This document shows, in pieces, positions 45,028 through 57,059 of a stretch of 64,000 nt of DNA. Position numbers and translations under genes: made by a program. A model generated the notes under the pieces. The model was not told the DNA's origin. It saw only the letters and a list, made by a program, of their open reading frames with translations, and did not search any database. The stretch lies in the NCBI GenBank assembly GCA_014529385.2, contig CM043963.1, positions 97,602,412 to 97,666,411 of the forward strand, given 5' to 3'. Positions within the stretch are counted from its first letter, which is position 1. Every line of letters starts with the position of its first letter. Origin of the DNA: Adiantum capillus-veneris (lineage: Eukaryota; Streptophyta; Polypodiopsida; Polypodiales; Pteridaceae).

Positions 45028-46417
45028 GTAGATCATCAGAAGCTATATGCATTGCTTCTAGCATGTTTAAGGGTACAAGTGGTGGTATTTCATCCCCCTT
45101 AGGTGTTACCCAGGTCGTCTCCCTATTTCTCCAAGTGTCTGTGGTTGCTGCTAGGTGGACCCAATCCACATTGTCCGACTCAGTCATCCCAGGTAGTACA
45201 TCCATATAAGGAGAATCTTCCCCAACATCAGTGTCCGCTTTACATGTGTAACAATACTGCAATGGGGCCGAGTGAACTGTGGTGTCAGATCTATGATCAA
45301 TTATAAATCTGTTTCCTAGAGGATGTGCTCGACCCGTCACAAGATCCACTCGAATGACAGAATCTTGGAACTGCAAGTAGACATGGTTTTTGGACCAGTC
45401 ATGCACCATTTTTGCTTCCCTCATGAAAGGACGTCCTAAGATCATCTCCGATGCCATAGTGTGTTTGGAGAAATCCATAACAATAAAGATAATCCTTATT
45501 TTATGTCCAAAGACCTTGATCTTGAGATCTTCTAGCATCCCAATAGGTTTAACAATAGACCCATTGGCCATATTCACTACTATGGTTGTGGTCGCAAGGT
45601 GAGGTCTTTCCATAGTTTCCCAGCAATTTTTAGTCACAATGCTAGCCCCAGCGCCACCATCAAGGATTCCCTTCACAGTTAATCCCTTAGTAGTGATTGG
45701 TATAGTCGCATTGGATTCATCACCCTCAAAGTATTGTCCCAACTTGTTAACAGGTATTTCTATAACAAGGTTCTCATCTAGGTTGGGTTGTGGATCTATG
45801 TATTCCTCCTCTATTGGAATCTCCCCAGCTCCATCCATCTGTGCAAATTGTGGTAGCCCAAACTTCAGTTCTCCATTGAGGAAGGCTCAAAGAGTTGAGA
45901 CTAGCTCAGGGTCTTTATATAGTTTGGACATGATGGTGGTTCTAACTTCTAAAGACATGAAATCCATCAATTTGGCAATGTTTAACGGCACCTTTTGGCC
46001 TTGAGTCCCTTGACGTGGTTCTTCGATAGGATCAGGTAGTCCCTCTGTAAACATTCTTTCCATCAAGAAGTGAGTGCATCCACTTTCCCATGACTTTAAG
46101 TCACTTTCTTCTTGGATGACACTAGGTATGTCCAAGGGTCTATGGACTTGGTGAGGTTGTTGTTGCGTAGGGAACACGGTGTCTGTAATTTGGATCTTCC
46201 TAGGTGCAGGTTCTAGATCCCTTTGGGTATCTTCTACCAAACTCCTTAATTGCTTGACTCGCTCGATCTCCTCTATAGGGTTTGGGTAAGTTCCTATCTT
46301 CTTTTTGGATCCTGGCCATTGTGGCTCATGAAGATCTTCCTTGTTGGTTTCTATCTTAGTGGTCGTTTTGGTCTCCATGGTTTCTCCTGAATCAGAATCC
46401 TCTTCAGCGTCATTCAT
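45028..46417 (-). pseudogene. Gypsy first protease and upstream linker
   Basis: The upstream frame (46417-45887) is a charged linker with HEPQWPGSKKKIGTYPN. After an in-frame TGA at 45887-45889 comes a retropepsin. Its active-site motif is GILDGGAGASIVT, where the usual DTG or DSG is DGG. The later motif is EMILGRPFM (hydrophobic-GR-x-F), followed by KMVHDWSKNHVYLQF. The protein then runs to HIASDDLQ, where the CACTA element interrupts it. Whether DGG supports catalysis is doubtful. Confidence 0.85.
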
Positions 46418-46444
46418 ATATACGGGGTCTGACTTCGCTACTTT

Positions 46445-47170
46445 TTACGATCTCTTTCTTCGTGTTTTCTTCTTTTCTTGAGATTGGGCAATTGATGCCG
46501 TGTCTCTTTCCTCAAGGATATAGTTTTGTTTTTGGAGCATCGATCGTATGTGTACGTTTACTGGTGCCACAGGTGTACTTTGTGATGGCTCTTCAGTAAC
46601 TTCAATCAAGTTTAATGGCGTGATCTTTGGTGCATTTGGATTATTTGGACATTGGGCAATCAAATTATCTATGCCACATCGATTACACATGAGTATCGGC
46701 ATTGTAGACATGCTCGCTTGATTGGTTTGCATTAGTGTGGCGTTCTTTTGTAGCCTAATAGGACACTCGGCTACACGATGTGGACCTCCACACTCATAGC
46801 ATTGAAGAGGTGGTCTCTTAGCGGTGTAATTGATATTTTGGCCTCTTGCCGCAAGAGCAGCTACTTGATAGACAGGTTTGACTTGTCCCCAATAGTCCTC
46901 CATGTAGTATTGTGGACTTTCTTCAAGCACATCCATCCCATAGGCGATATTAGGATCTATATCTTCCTCACAGCCTTCCAAACAAGAAATAGATGACTCA
47001 CAACCCACTTGATTCACAGAAGTGATTCTCGGATGTGGTGGTTGCGGTCCTAGCACTGGAGGTGGTAAAGGTGTTGTTTGAACAACATTTTGGGCCCTAG
47101 GGACCATGTGTTGTGCTTTTTGTTCAAGAGGTTGATGCAGGCACTCGAGGTGTGTCTGTCCATGCTAAGG
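46445..47170 (-). pseudogene. Gypsy nucleocapsid region with zinc knuckles
   Basis: This frame is shifted relative to the upstream gag frame; the switch lies between 47244 and about 47170. It contains two CCHC-like knuckles, CYECGGPHRVAECP and CNRCGIDNLIAQCP (the latter lacking the histidine), among proline-rich sequence. An in-frame TAA at 46445 ends it; the same phase continues into the protease linker. Confidence 0.75.
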
Positions 47171-49631
47171 TTGGTCTATTGGCCATCGCGCGCTTAAATA
47201 CTATGCAATCCTTAGCTTGATGACCATACCTCCCACAAGAATTTCAGTTCCCATTGAATTTTACTCTAAAGGTAGGGCATTCATTGGTACTATGCGGTCC
47301 ATAGCATACTGAGCACCATTGCTGCTCCCTTCTTGGATACATATGATTGTTTTGCGGAGCACGATTGTCTCTAAGACTCTCTTGAATAGCCTTGGTGAGA
47401 TCTGCTAAAGTCATCTCAGATATCTTTGGCTCTTTAGCAATAGGCTTTAGGGTCATTGGCTGATGCCCTGATGCTTGCGAGTTAATAGATTTACGCTCAA
47501 CAGACACTCTTTCTCCTTGAATCATTAAATTATCATCCAATTGGATCGCATTGGTGGTGACTGCTTCCCAAGTGGTGATACCTCTAATGACTAAGCCATT
47601 GTAGATATCCTCATGTCGTAATCCCCTAATGAATCTATACAGCAATTGGTTATTGTTGAAGCGCTCATTTGGATTACATCGAGAATTCAAATGCTTCAAG
47701 CGATTAATAAAGTCTCTCATCGACTCTCCTTCCTCTCGTTGGGCTTTCTGGAGCTGAGAGGCTACACCCCAAAGTACTCCCTCTCGTATGTATTCTTTCA
47801 AGAACAGTTTCCTAAGAGTAGGGTAAATCGTTTTTTCTTCCACCCTTAGAGTTCTATACCAATCCCCAGCCTTTCCACTTAAGGTTAGGCTTAAAGCATT
47901 GCTCTTATGTAGGTCATTGTGTTCTCCTAGAGAATCGCATATTTGTTCAAACACTTCGATATGCTTTCTCACATCCCCGTCTCCACTAAATTTTTGTGTG
48001 AGCTTGGCTATTTGTACTGCCTTACTTCTAGGCTCTCTATCAGGCGCGTTACGCATATTCTCAGAAATAGATCGACCGATAGCTTGAGCAAATGTTGCCA
48101 AGTCACCTAAGTGAGTAGGCACCGTGGGTGGAGGCGCTCCAGAGACTACATGTGGAGTAGGTATTGGCATTGGGCTTGGCGCATAGGAAGCCCTTGGGTT
48201 CCACGTTGGGTATGATGTTGTGCCATGTGGTGGTCCATAGTTCATATGGGTGGCCCTAGGCATAGTAGACGTCGGATGTGACATGCTAATGCTAGCCGGT
48301 ATAGTCCCTTGGAAATAAGAAATTGTGTATTGTGGTAGTGGAGCATAGGTAGTTGAAACAATGGGAGGGGTAGGGACTACATGAGTGTGATGACCTATAG
48401 GTGCATACGATTGGTATACACTTGTAGGTACTGTTGCAGGCATTGAGCTACCATGTAGTGGTGCTTTACTAACAAATGAGGTCCATGGCGTGTTTCTCGG
48501 CATGCCCATCATTGGGGTAGGCATGGTAGCCGTGGTGTCATCAAGGGAAAGATGATCTAGACTTGGAAAGGTGAAGCTATCACTTGTGGACTCAGATTGC
48601 ATTGAGACCCCTGGAGAAACAACATATGGGGGATCCATCGGACTTACCGAGGGAGTCTCCATTTGCGAGAAGGTCGGTTGTTTAGCCTTCCCTCTATCTA
48701 AGAATCTCATGAGACCCGTTGAAGGCATGTTGATCCCCTTGTTCTCTCTCTCTAACTCAATCACCCTATGGATGACCTCACAAACTCTTTGTTGTTGATC
48801 CTCCACGCTAGTAGCACCCATTGTGGATTGTAGGACATCTAACCAACCCACGTAATAGGTGTGGCCTGTGTATAGGTCGGTCAGAGTTTCTGTTTGTAGT
48901 TCGTACTCCCAGTTCTCATTTAGGAACACTCCATCTAAGATTGAGGTGCTAGGGGTGTCCTTTGAGCTAGATGCAATGTTGCTTTCTAGGGGTTGGCCCT
49001 TAGCGGTTGCTAAGTCAGGGGCACTCGATTGCTCTCTTAGCAAGGATATTGACATAGGGGCTTTTGCTTTTAACTCTCTTCATTGCTCCGCCTTACATAA
49101 GCTCTCGACTTCCTTTTCCCTCGCTGCAAGGATATATTGCTCAACCTCTTGCACTTCCGCAAGGCTTCTACCATCGGGTAATATGACCTCGGAGGGAAAT
49201 AACTCTGAAGAGTCAGGAGGTGCAGTGAATGAAGTATTCACGTGCACATTCTCTAATGGTATAGGGTCTACGTTGGTCATGAATGGAGAATTTACTTCTC
49301 CACCCCCCTCATTTACATCATTAGCTCCATGTTCGGAGCGAGTGGCTCTACTAAAAGTTTCCTTCAGGCGGCTAAGCACGCTCGGTCCAGACCGAGGACC
49401 CATGGCATGCATGTCTTGGCTTGAGCTATTGGGATTAGGCATTGGTAAACCCTCCATGACGTTGTAGTCAGAGGAAGAGTTACTAGCCGCTATGTTCGGG
49501 TCTTGGTTTGTACTACCTTGGGTCCCCGCCGAGGGTTCAGAACCTAAAGTAGGTGGATATTGAGAACTCGCGTAAGTCGAAATTCTCTCTAGTTGCTCCG
49601 TCTCTAGCACACGACCAGAGCGCAGATGCAT
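47171..49631 (-). pseudogene. Gypsy gag
   Basis: The frame starts at ATG 49631 (MHLRSGRVLETEQ). After an in-frame TGA at 49080-49082 it continues for about 600 codons. A long Pro/Ser/Thr-rich N-terminal half leads to the Retrotrans_gag domain (LTQKFSGDGDVRKHIEVFEQ, AGDWYRTL, a YIREGVLWGVASQLQ helix, LLYRFIRGL). It ends with a CCHC-like CSVCYGPHSTNECP. A second knuckle, NSCGRYGHQAKDC, follows directly after a TGA at 47244 that sits where its first cysteine should be. Confidence 0.88.
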
Positions 49632-50439
49632 GTGCCTTTGGCACCCTACAAGCGTCGGCGAATAACCTCAAAGGTTAACCACTTACCTTTTTTAAACGTC
49701 CGTTTTCACTCGTATTTTTTACGTTTTTAATTTTGTTAAATTTCTTTTTAATATTTTTTAATGTTTTATCTTTTTTATTAAAGTGTGTGATAGCTCGAAA
49801 CGAGCGTATCACCTAGAGGGTCGCTGTGTGCTTTACAACACAATTTTCGGGCATCTGAAATTCCGTTGGTCCTCAAAAAATCGATTTTTTGCTACGTGTG
49901 AAGCTAAAATTCGTAATTTTAAAAGGCAACTGAGGCCTAGGCCTGAGCATGAGCTTGGGCTTGGGTTTGGGAGATATTCTCGATCCCGGTCCTACCTTTA
50001 AATTTATTAATTTTTTTAATTTTAATTTTTAATTTTTAATTTTATTTTAAAAAAAAGATAAGGTCGCCGCGGCCTGTGCGAGAGCGCACACACACTCTAT
50101 CTACCTACTTCTAACTAATACACCTATTATTATACACTAACACACTCTATTAGCTCTCACAGATCTACTTCCTACTTATTGTACACAGAAAACTAACAAC
50201 CTTAGTACACAGAGAATAAACACAGTACCTTTGAAACCTCCATTAACAAAGAAAACTAACAACCTTAATACACAGAGAATAAACACAGTACCTTTGAAAA
50301 CTCCATTAACAAAAAAAACACACAGCATAACACTAAATCCCTCTTCTCAACACACACACCCTCCTTCCTTACCTTTCCTACAATAGAAATTGCACCACAA
50401 AAGAAGCACAGAGTGCCATTCGAGCTTAGTGTATGGCAT
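49632..50439 (-). other. Gypsy 5' untranslated leader
   Basis: About 800 bases between the primer-binding site and gag, AT-rich, with no supported frame. A 63-bp tandem duplication (50191-50253 and 50254-50316, sharing CACAGAGAATAAACACAGTA) lies near its 5' end. Confidence 0.75.
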
Positions 50440-50457
50440 TCCCCGACAGCGGCGCCA
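50440..50457 (-). other. Gypsy primer-binding site (tRNA-Asp type)
   Basis: Minus-strand TGGCGCCGCTGTCGGGGA resembles the complement of the 3' end of plant tRNA-Asp, the primer of many plant gypsy elements. It lies four bases inside the 5' LTR. Confidence 0.8.
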
Positions 50458-50461
50458 AAAA

Positions 50462-51067
50462 TGTGCGCATATGTCGCACGTGTCAACGCAAGGAACTTGC
50501 CGATACACCGTGTGCGAGCCACAAATGGCTCCAAACACACAACAAGCCTAAACTAGTAAGCTCAAAGAAGGCGATGGTGTGTCACTCACCGCTCTACGCT
50601 TGCTTCGTAGAGGATTCCTCGTCACGAAGAAGAAGGAGCCGCCGCTGCGCCGCGCTCAACTGCTTCGCCGCCGGCCGCTACCGTGCTGTCGTCGCAATGC
50701 TCGATCGCACGCACACTCTCTCTCTCTCTCACGCATACACACACACACACAAGGAGATGAAGAAGAAGAAGATGGAGATGGAGCAAGAGCACTCTTCTAT
50801 TGCACAAATGAGAGAATGAGTGAATTTTAGGTTTAGTTGACTTTTATATGAGCTCTCTCCATTCACACTTGGGCACCCATGCTTAGCCAACTAATCCCTT
50901 GAATGTTCCAGTTAGAGTGCGCCTCTCATCGGCGATCACTCTTACCCTTTTCCTATTGGACCGACAAGCCCGGTACCTGACTCTACCAAATAAATAATAC
51001 AATGTCCGCCGTAGGTTACAACGTCCGTCGTAGGTGATAGGGTGTCCGTGAGCCGTGAAGGTTAACA
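50462..51067 (-). repeat. Gypsy 5' LTR
   Basis: 606-bp partner of the LTR at 26313-26905. The LTR carries the expected TGT...ACA ends, and GGCCA follows at 51068-51072. Confidence 0.93.
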
Positions 51068-51178
51068 GGCCACCTTGGCTTCTAGATGTTCTCCATGACT
51101 CCCTCCCACCGTTTTTCCGTCCAGTGCCTCTTCCATAATTTGTTGAGGGGGCTACACCAATTAGCCTCGTGCATTAAT
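51068..51178 (-). pseudogene. LINE 5' part of the interrupted fragment
   Basis: The minus strand reads HEANWCSPLNKLWKRHW, then KRWEGVMEN, a stop, and KPRWP. Removing the gypsy element and one GGCCA joins this to QYMKIFLWKVMWG at 26312 without a frame change. The LINE is 5'-truncated at about 51178. Confidence 0.8.
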
Positions 51179-51440
51179 GCATGCAAAATAAAAAAATAAA
51201 AAATTGTGAGTTGTGACTGTCTATAAGCAAAGAACATTGGAATAGCCTTTTGGTCACCTGGCTATGCTAGATCCAATGTCCTAGTTATCACATGTAGTAG
51301 ATGGTATCAAATAAGACTTGACGTCCTAGTTATCACATGTAGTAGATGGTGTCAAATAAGACTCGACAAGTCTTAAGGTCTCTTAGGAGTAGTAAGCCAA
51401 GAAAATTGGAATAGCATTTTTGGCCTGCTAAAGAAAGGCC
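51179..51440. repeat. Dispersed repeat array, right side of the nest
   Basis: Resumes the array interrupted at 25680. A block of about 50 bases (CTAGTTATCACATGTAGTAG, then ATGGT-TCAAATAAGACT) is duplicated at 51281-51331 and 51328-51366. Confidence 0.65.
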
Positions 51441-51869
51441 ATAGTGTTGGGCTAGCTAAGGCGTCCTTTCACGGATGGCGTCCACGTGGACGGCCAACAA
51501 TTTTCGAGGTGAGAAGGCGTGCGAAAATTGGCTTGGAGCCGTCTGCAGTCGCAACTGAACCATGTGACCTCACCAGATGGGAGATTGGAGTCGCGAGGCG
51601 GAACGCAGAAGACGGGCTGGGGCTTGTCAGAGCTCAATAGTTCCATCACCTTGGTTTTGTGCAACCTGTCCAGATGTCTTCTTCACGCTCCTGCGCTTCA
51701 CTAAATGCAGCCATACTCCTGCAGATCCTTCTGTGTACCTTCCTCCTTATTACTATTTACAAACTCACATCATAAGGCCAACCAAGCAAGAGAAGTTTCC
51801 AGGCTTCGTGCCTTTTACTCCTCTCTCCCGCCCTCCTTTCCTCCTCCTGCATCAGTAGCTTCCATCGCC
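51441..51869 (+). promoter_or_regulatory. Putative promoter and leader of the cold-shock gene copy
   Basis: GC-richer than its surroundings, with a pyrimidine-rich tract (CTCCTCTCTCCCGCCCTCC at about 51820-51838) before the ATG, as in the 5' leader of highly expressed plant genes. No TATA box can be fixed with confidence. Retention of this leader argues that the locus is a decayed gene or a retrocopy including its UTR. Confidence 0.35.
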
Positions 51870-52360
<491 letters not shown>

Positions 52361-53559
52361 CTCCATCTCTAGTATGAGTCATTACCTCTCTTTGGAAAGC
52401 TTGCTGTGACTACGGTCTCTGGTAGCCTTTGCAAAGCTTTCCTTGAACTGGTTCTTGCGTGTTAAGAGTTTTTTTTATAGCTATGTATCATTTTTGGCTT
52501 GTCTGGTTTATCAAGAGGAAATAGATGTTTCGGGAATGGTCAGTTTTTGTCTTTTTAAGGTTGGTATGGTTCTTCATTTTTATGAATCAAAGAGTTCTAT
52601 GAAATTGAAGGATATGCTTTCTTTGATTTGAGGAAAGAACGAGCTGAGAAAAGCTGATTTTGCTTGAAACTGTCTCAACCGGTAAACATTTTGCAATTAT
52701 GATATGACCATGGTGCCAATGTTTTTTGCAATTTGTGTTGTGTCATGTTCAGGTGTATTGTGGTGTCCTCCACAGTCATTACTCCTACTTTGTCAAACGA
52801 TTGACTATTGGGCTGTTGCTCTAGCTAATATTGGTGAACTCTAGTACCGATTCAAAGGCATTAGTCTGTTCTGGTTGAAACTTTTCTTTCCCATGTTGGC
52901 TGTTTAATATTGCTTCCTTGCCCTTAGATGTGAATGTTTGATTTTAATACGTTTTTTTAGTAGTTTTTATACCACAGTGGTTGATATAGAGCAGCAAGTT
53001 ATCCCAGCTATTTCTGGAGTGATGATTACTAGGAGTTCAATTCTAATTACAAGAGAGGATTAATAGGAATTGCATGTCCTTGTCCGAGGAAAGATAACTT
53101 ACTATTCTTTAGACACAACAGCGTTTTGGTATGTGCATTGGGCATGGGACAAGTTATTATGCAGGTGAAATGCTTACTGTGGATTTATAGGAGCTGCAAC
53201 TTTCGCATCTACCTTGTTTTGCATAAGGTAGTTACCATTCTTTGTAAATACCTAGCAGAACTTTTGTAACTGCACTGGACAGGACACACTTATTAAGCAG
53301 GTTTAATGAGTGCCTTGGACTCCCAAGGGGAACACGATTTAAGGTGACCAGTGTTTTGTGCAATTGTGAGCATTGTATTTAACATATTAATTATGACAGA
53401 GGTCCACATATCTTCAATTCAAGTCAATGATCTTCAGAGCAATATTCCCTAGATTAGGCTAAGGTAGATTGTGCCTTAGTCAAGGGCTACAACATGAGAG
53501 TCTCAAACCTTGCTTGTTCCTTTTTGCATTGGAAGCACACAAACCATTTGCTAGCCAAA
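52361..53559. other. 3' flank of the cold-shock pseudogene; no other gene seen
   Basis: T-rich sequence without a recognisable coding frame or element end. The first few hundred bases may be the former 3' untranslated region. Confidence 0.45.
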
Positions 53560-55500
53560 GATCATACGTTACATAATCCAATTCTCTCTAGAATATCAGT
53601 TTTTGAGCACAAGACTTATCCCATGGACTTAATGAACCCTTTTGTGTTGGTATCCGTAAGCTAAGAAAATTGGAATAACAAATTTTGTCCCTAGACGTGG
53701 CTCAAGACCCTAAGTAAGCTCACAAAACTGGCATAATCGTACTATGTAGGTTGACTACTCCAATTCTCTCTAGAGTATTTGAATTGAGTTAAAACTTATC
53801 GCATGGACTTGATGCATATGTGAGACCTCTAGGTATTGGTCCTACGATGCCAAAAATTATCTTCTTATGGAAGTGTTAGTGTAGATAAGATATCTTGGGT
53901 GTCAGAGTAAGCACAAAAAAATGGCATAATCCTTATATCATCCAAATCTTATACTAGACAGATCTCTTGGGTTTGAGTAAGCACACAAAATTGGGGTACC
54001 CTTTTATTAGCCAAAGGTGACATAGGTTCGTTACTCCAATTCTCTTCAAAGTATTAGATTTTAGTGTAAGACTCATCCCATGTAGGGATCATTCCCACCA
54101 CGATGCTAAAAATTCTCTTCTTATAGAAGTGTGAGTGTGGATAAGTAGACAACATTGGCATATCCTATTTGTCGCCCAAGCGTGCTAAAGTTGGTATCCT
54201 AGTTCTCTCTGTAGTAGAAGGCCTTAAATCAAACTCATCAAATAGATCTTTAAGGTCTCTTGGATTGGTAAGCCAAGAAACTAGAATAACATTTTGTACC
54301 CTAGCCATGGCTACTGACTCCTCTAGGTATAAGTCAGCACATGCAACTAGCATTACATTTTTGCTAGCCAAAGGTGGTAGGTTGGTTACTCTAATTCTCT
54401 CTAGAGTATCAATTTTTGAGCTTAATACTTATCCCATGCACTCAATGGATCTTTGAGTCCTCTTGAAATTGTTCCTACGATTATTAAAAAATCTCTCCTT
54501 ATAGGAGTGTCACCTAAGTGTGGTAGATTGGTTATCCCAATTACCTCTCAAGTAGATTATGTGTAGGTGTTAGAGAACAAGAATGAATAATTGGAATATG
54601 ATTATGTGTAGGTATTAGAGAACAAGAATGAAAAATTGGAATAAGATTTCTATATCCTAATTGTGGTAGACACGTTTACCTAGGTCATTGTGGTGGACTA
54701 AATTTTGAGTTCAAGACTGATTGCATAGAACAACTCTCGCTCTTTCACAATTGTCTCTCACTCTTTGAATTTCTCTCATTCTCTCTCTATGTATATGCAT
54801 TTTCCTTTCTTTCTCTTTGTCTCTATGCTCTCTATCTACCTAAATACCCGACTTTGAGTTCAAGAATTGCTAAAGAGCTTTTTGAATTCTCAATATGTGT
54901 GTTTGTCTCTATGTGAGAGTCAGTGTTTAAACATAAAGAAGATGATAGAATAACCTTTGTGTCACCCAATTTTGGCAAATTTATTTTTCAAACACCCTAA
55001 AATTATTTCTAGCACAAAAGGGAAATAGGAGATGAGGATAAGCATGACAAGAATAAAAGCAAATGGAAATAACTCTTTCTATCACCTAAGTGAGGTATAA
55101 TGGTTATCCTAATTCTTTTAGAGTGTCACATATCATAGGTGCGTGTTTTAGTGTGTGTGTGTGTGTGTAACCTTCCCTTACATAATTGTGGTATCTTTTA
55201 TGTATATTACAATCTTAGAAAGTAAATTGGTTTTACCCTTTCATAGGCTATCTATCCAAATATCTATATATCCTCTTGATCTCTTGATGCTCTAAGTTAA
55301 AGAAACAAATGGTGGTAGATTAGTTATGCTCATTCCCTTTACGGTATTAGGTTTGGAGATCGTGTGCTAGGTTGGTTTTTCTAGTCCCGTATGGAGTATC
55401 AAGGCCAACTTTAACTCATGTGTTAGAGTGGTTATTACACATATTCAAATTGGGGAAACATACTGGCTCGTTCTCACTTTTCATTAATTAATTTCCTCAG
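53560..55500. repeat. Dispersed repeat array, main block
   Basis: At least five degenerate units carry the phrases CCAATTCTCTCTAGAGTAT, AAGACTTATCCCATG, AGACCTCTTGG and CCTACGATGC, then AAAATTCTCTTCTTATAG-like sequence. A near-perfect short duplication (TTATGTGTAGGT-TTAGAGAACAAGAATGA) lies at 54560-54640. No coding frame. Confidence 0.7.
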
Positions 55501-55880
55501 TGGATTCTCTTTGACCTTAAGGCTTAAATCAATCTGCCAACTGTACCCGGTGCATGCGCCAACTCACCTGCAACGGGAGTTGTCCCGCGTCTCCTACTGC
55601 TGTCCGTTTCCTCCTGCTACCCACGGCACCTTGTGCCCCGTCTCCTCCTCCTGCCTGCGGCACCTTGTGCATGGAGCTGCTGCGACAGTACCCTGCGTCC
55701 TCTCCTGCCTGTGGTTGCATCGAGCACTGTCCCCAACTGAGACACACAGAGACTGCGAGCACACATCCCGCATGCGCATGTGCATGGAGGAGCGCCGCAC
55801 GCTGAATGCAAAGCCTCGAATGCTCGCCACACACAAAGGCCACAATCTGTCTTTGCGCGCCTCTCTCGCCACAGCTGGCA

Positions 55881-55928
<48 letters not shown>

Positions 55929-56059
55929 CCGTAGTCTCCATTTTCTCATCCAAGCTTCTAGATAAGCATCTTCACAGATTCTAACTAATTCAGTTGCTTG
56001 GAAAAATTAGGGAGACATACTCAAATGCATTGGCTCTATTTGGATTTCCCATAATGACC
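55501..56059. other. Unassigned sequence with a (TC)n run
   Basis: GC-richer stretch of about 450 bases with several overlapping open frames on both strands, none with a recognisable domain. A (TC)n microsatellite occupies 55889-55925. Confidence 0.4.
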
Positions 56060-56530
56060 ATAAGATTGTCTAGCATGTGTGTGTGTGAATGAGAAAGGGA
56101 AATTGGAAAAACCTTTCCATCACCCAAGTTTGGCATATCTATGGCAAATCTTTGGTGAACTCATACTTAAAGCTATGACTATCTATCTATGATAGAAAGG
56201 TTATTCCTATCTATGGCTATATTTCTATCTATCATAGAAAGGTTATTCCTATTTGCTTCCCCCCCCCCCCCCCCCCCCCCCTATTTTCTTTTATTCTTCT
56301 TATAATCTATCAATAGCCAAGTTTGGTAGATTATAGGAAACTATAGGGAACTATGGATATCTATCTAGCTATCCCTCTTTGAAGCTCTAAGTTAAAGACA
56401 AAGTAGAAACATACCTACCTATTCTATCCCTCCCAAATGTGGTTGCCTCGGAGCACCCAATGTGGATTAATTAAAGACTAGTCAAATAGATCTTTAAGGT
56501 CACTTTGGGTTACTCTTAAGAACATTGATT
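56060..56530. repeat. Dispersed repeat units with a poly(C) tract
   Basis: Degenerate units of the same family, including a duplicated TATCATAGAAAGGTTATTCC block. A homopolymer of about 23 C residues lies at 56259-56281. Confidence 0.65.
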
Positions 56531-56540
56531 TTTTTTCTTA

Positions 56541-57058
56541 ATGAAGAGGGGTGATGATTCTGACACAAATTCAGCCCGTGATGATGAAGTACATCATGGG
56601 AATGAGACCGGTGGTGGTGGTGAACCACCTGTCAACGAGGAGTGGGGAGATTGGTACTAGTTCTACTCCGGTGTTACCCTCCCTACCTTTCCCTTGGATA
56701 GGCAATTGAATGGAGACAACTATGCCATTTGGAAAGCTACCATGATGGTAGTCTTTGGCTCTTACGATTTTGGAGGTTTTGTCTTGAGAAACTTTCAAAA
56801 GCCAAAGGACCTTGCAGGAGTGAAGCTATGGGAGCGTGTCAATGCTCAAATATGATCTTTCATTATCCTCAATAGGACACCATTAGTTATTAGCCACATC
56901 CGATTGATGAACGATGCAAAGTTGAGTTGGGACCGGCTTTCTTCACTTTATGCTCGAGTTTCTCCAATGCAGCGGATAGCCCTTGAGGTGCAGTTGAGAA
57001 CCCTGGATGCGAGACACTCTTCCATGCGGGATCATATCAACAAGATGTAGGAGCTTCA
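56541..57058 (+). pseudogene. Copia gag fragment
   Basis: From ATG 56541 the frame reads MKRGDDSDTNSARD, then LNGDNYAIWKATMMVVFG, WDRLSSLYARVS and IALEVQLRTLDARHSSMRDH. This is typical of copia gag, with three internal stops. It stops abruptly near 57058 where a minus-strand copia segment begins. The matching pol part resumes on the same strand at about 58560. Confidence 0.75.
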
Positions 57059-57059
57059 A

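Larger units (their letters stand above)
26313..51067 (-). mobile_element. Full-length Ty3/gypsy retrotransposon carrying two guest elements
   Basis: Two LTRs (26313-26905 and 50462-51067) enclose gag, protease, RT, RNase H and integrase, all on the minus strand. The five bases GGCCA at 26308-26312 are repeated at 51068-51072, giving a perfect target duplication. The primer-binding site next to the right LTR fits the 3' end of tRNA-Asp, and a polypurine tract flanks the left LTR. Total length is 24,755 bp. Subtracting the copia guest plus 5 bp and the CACTA guest plus 3 bp leaves about 13,490 bp. The pol frame keeps phase across the CACTA insertion. The reading frames contain several stops and at least one frameshift, so the copy is inactive. 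The frame order is unusual, with a second protease-like domain and an extra ORF after integrase. Confidence 0.95.

Noticed and set aside
55511..55984. 157-codon plus-strand frame rich in Cys and Pro
   Set aside because: Its end is a (TC)n tract, two other frames and the reverse strand are equally open, and no conserved cysteine spacing is evident.
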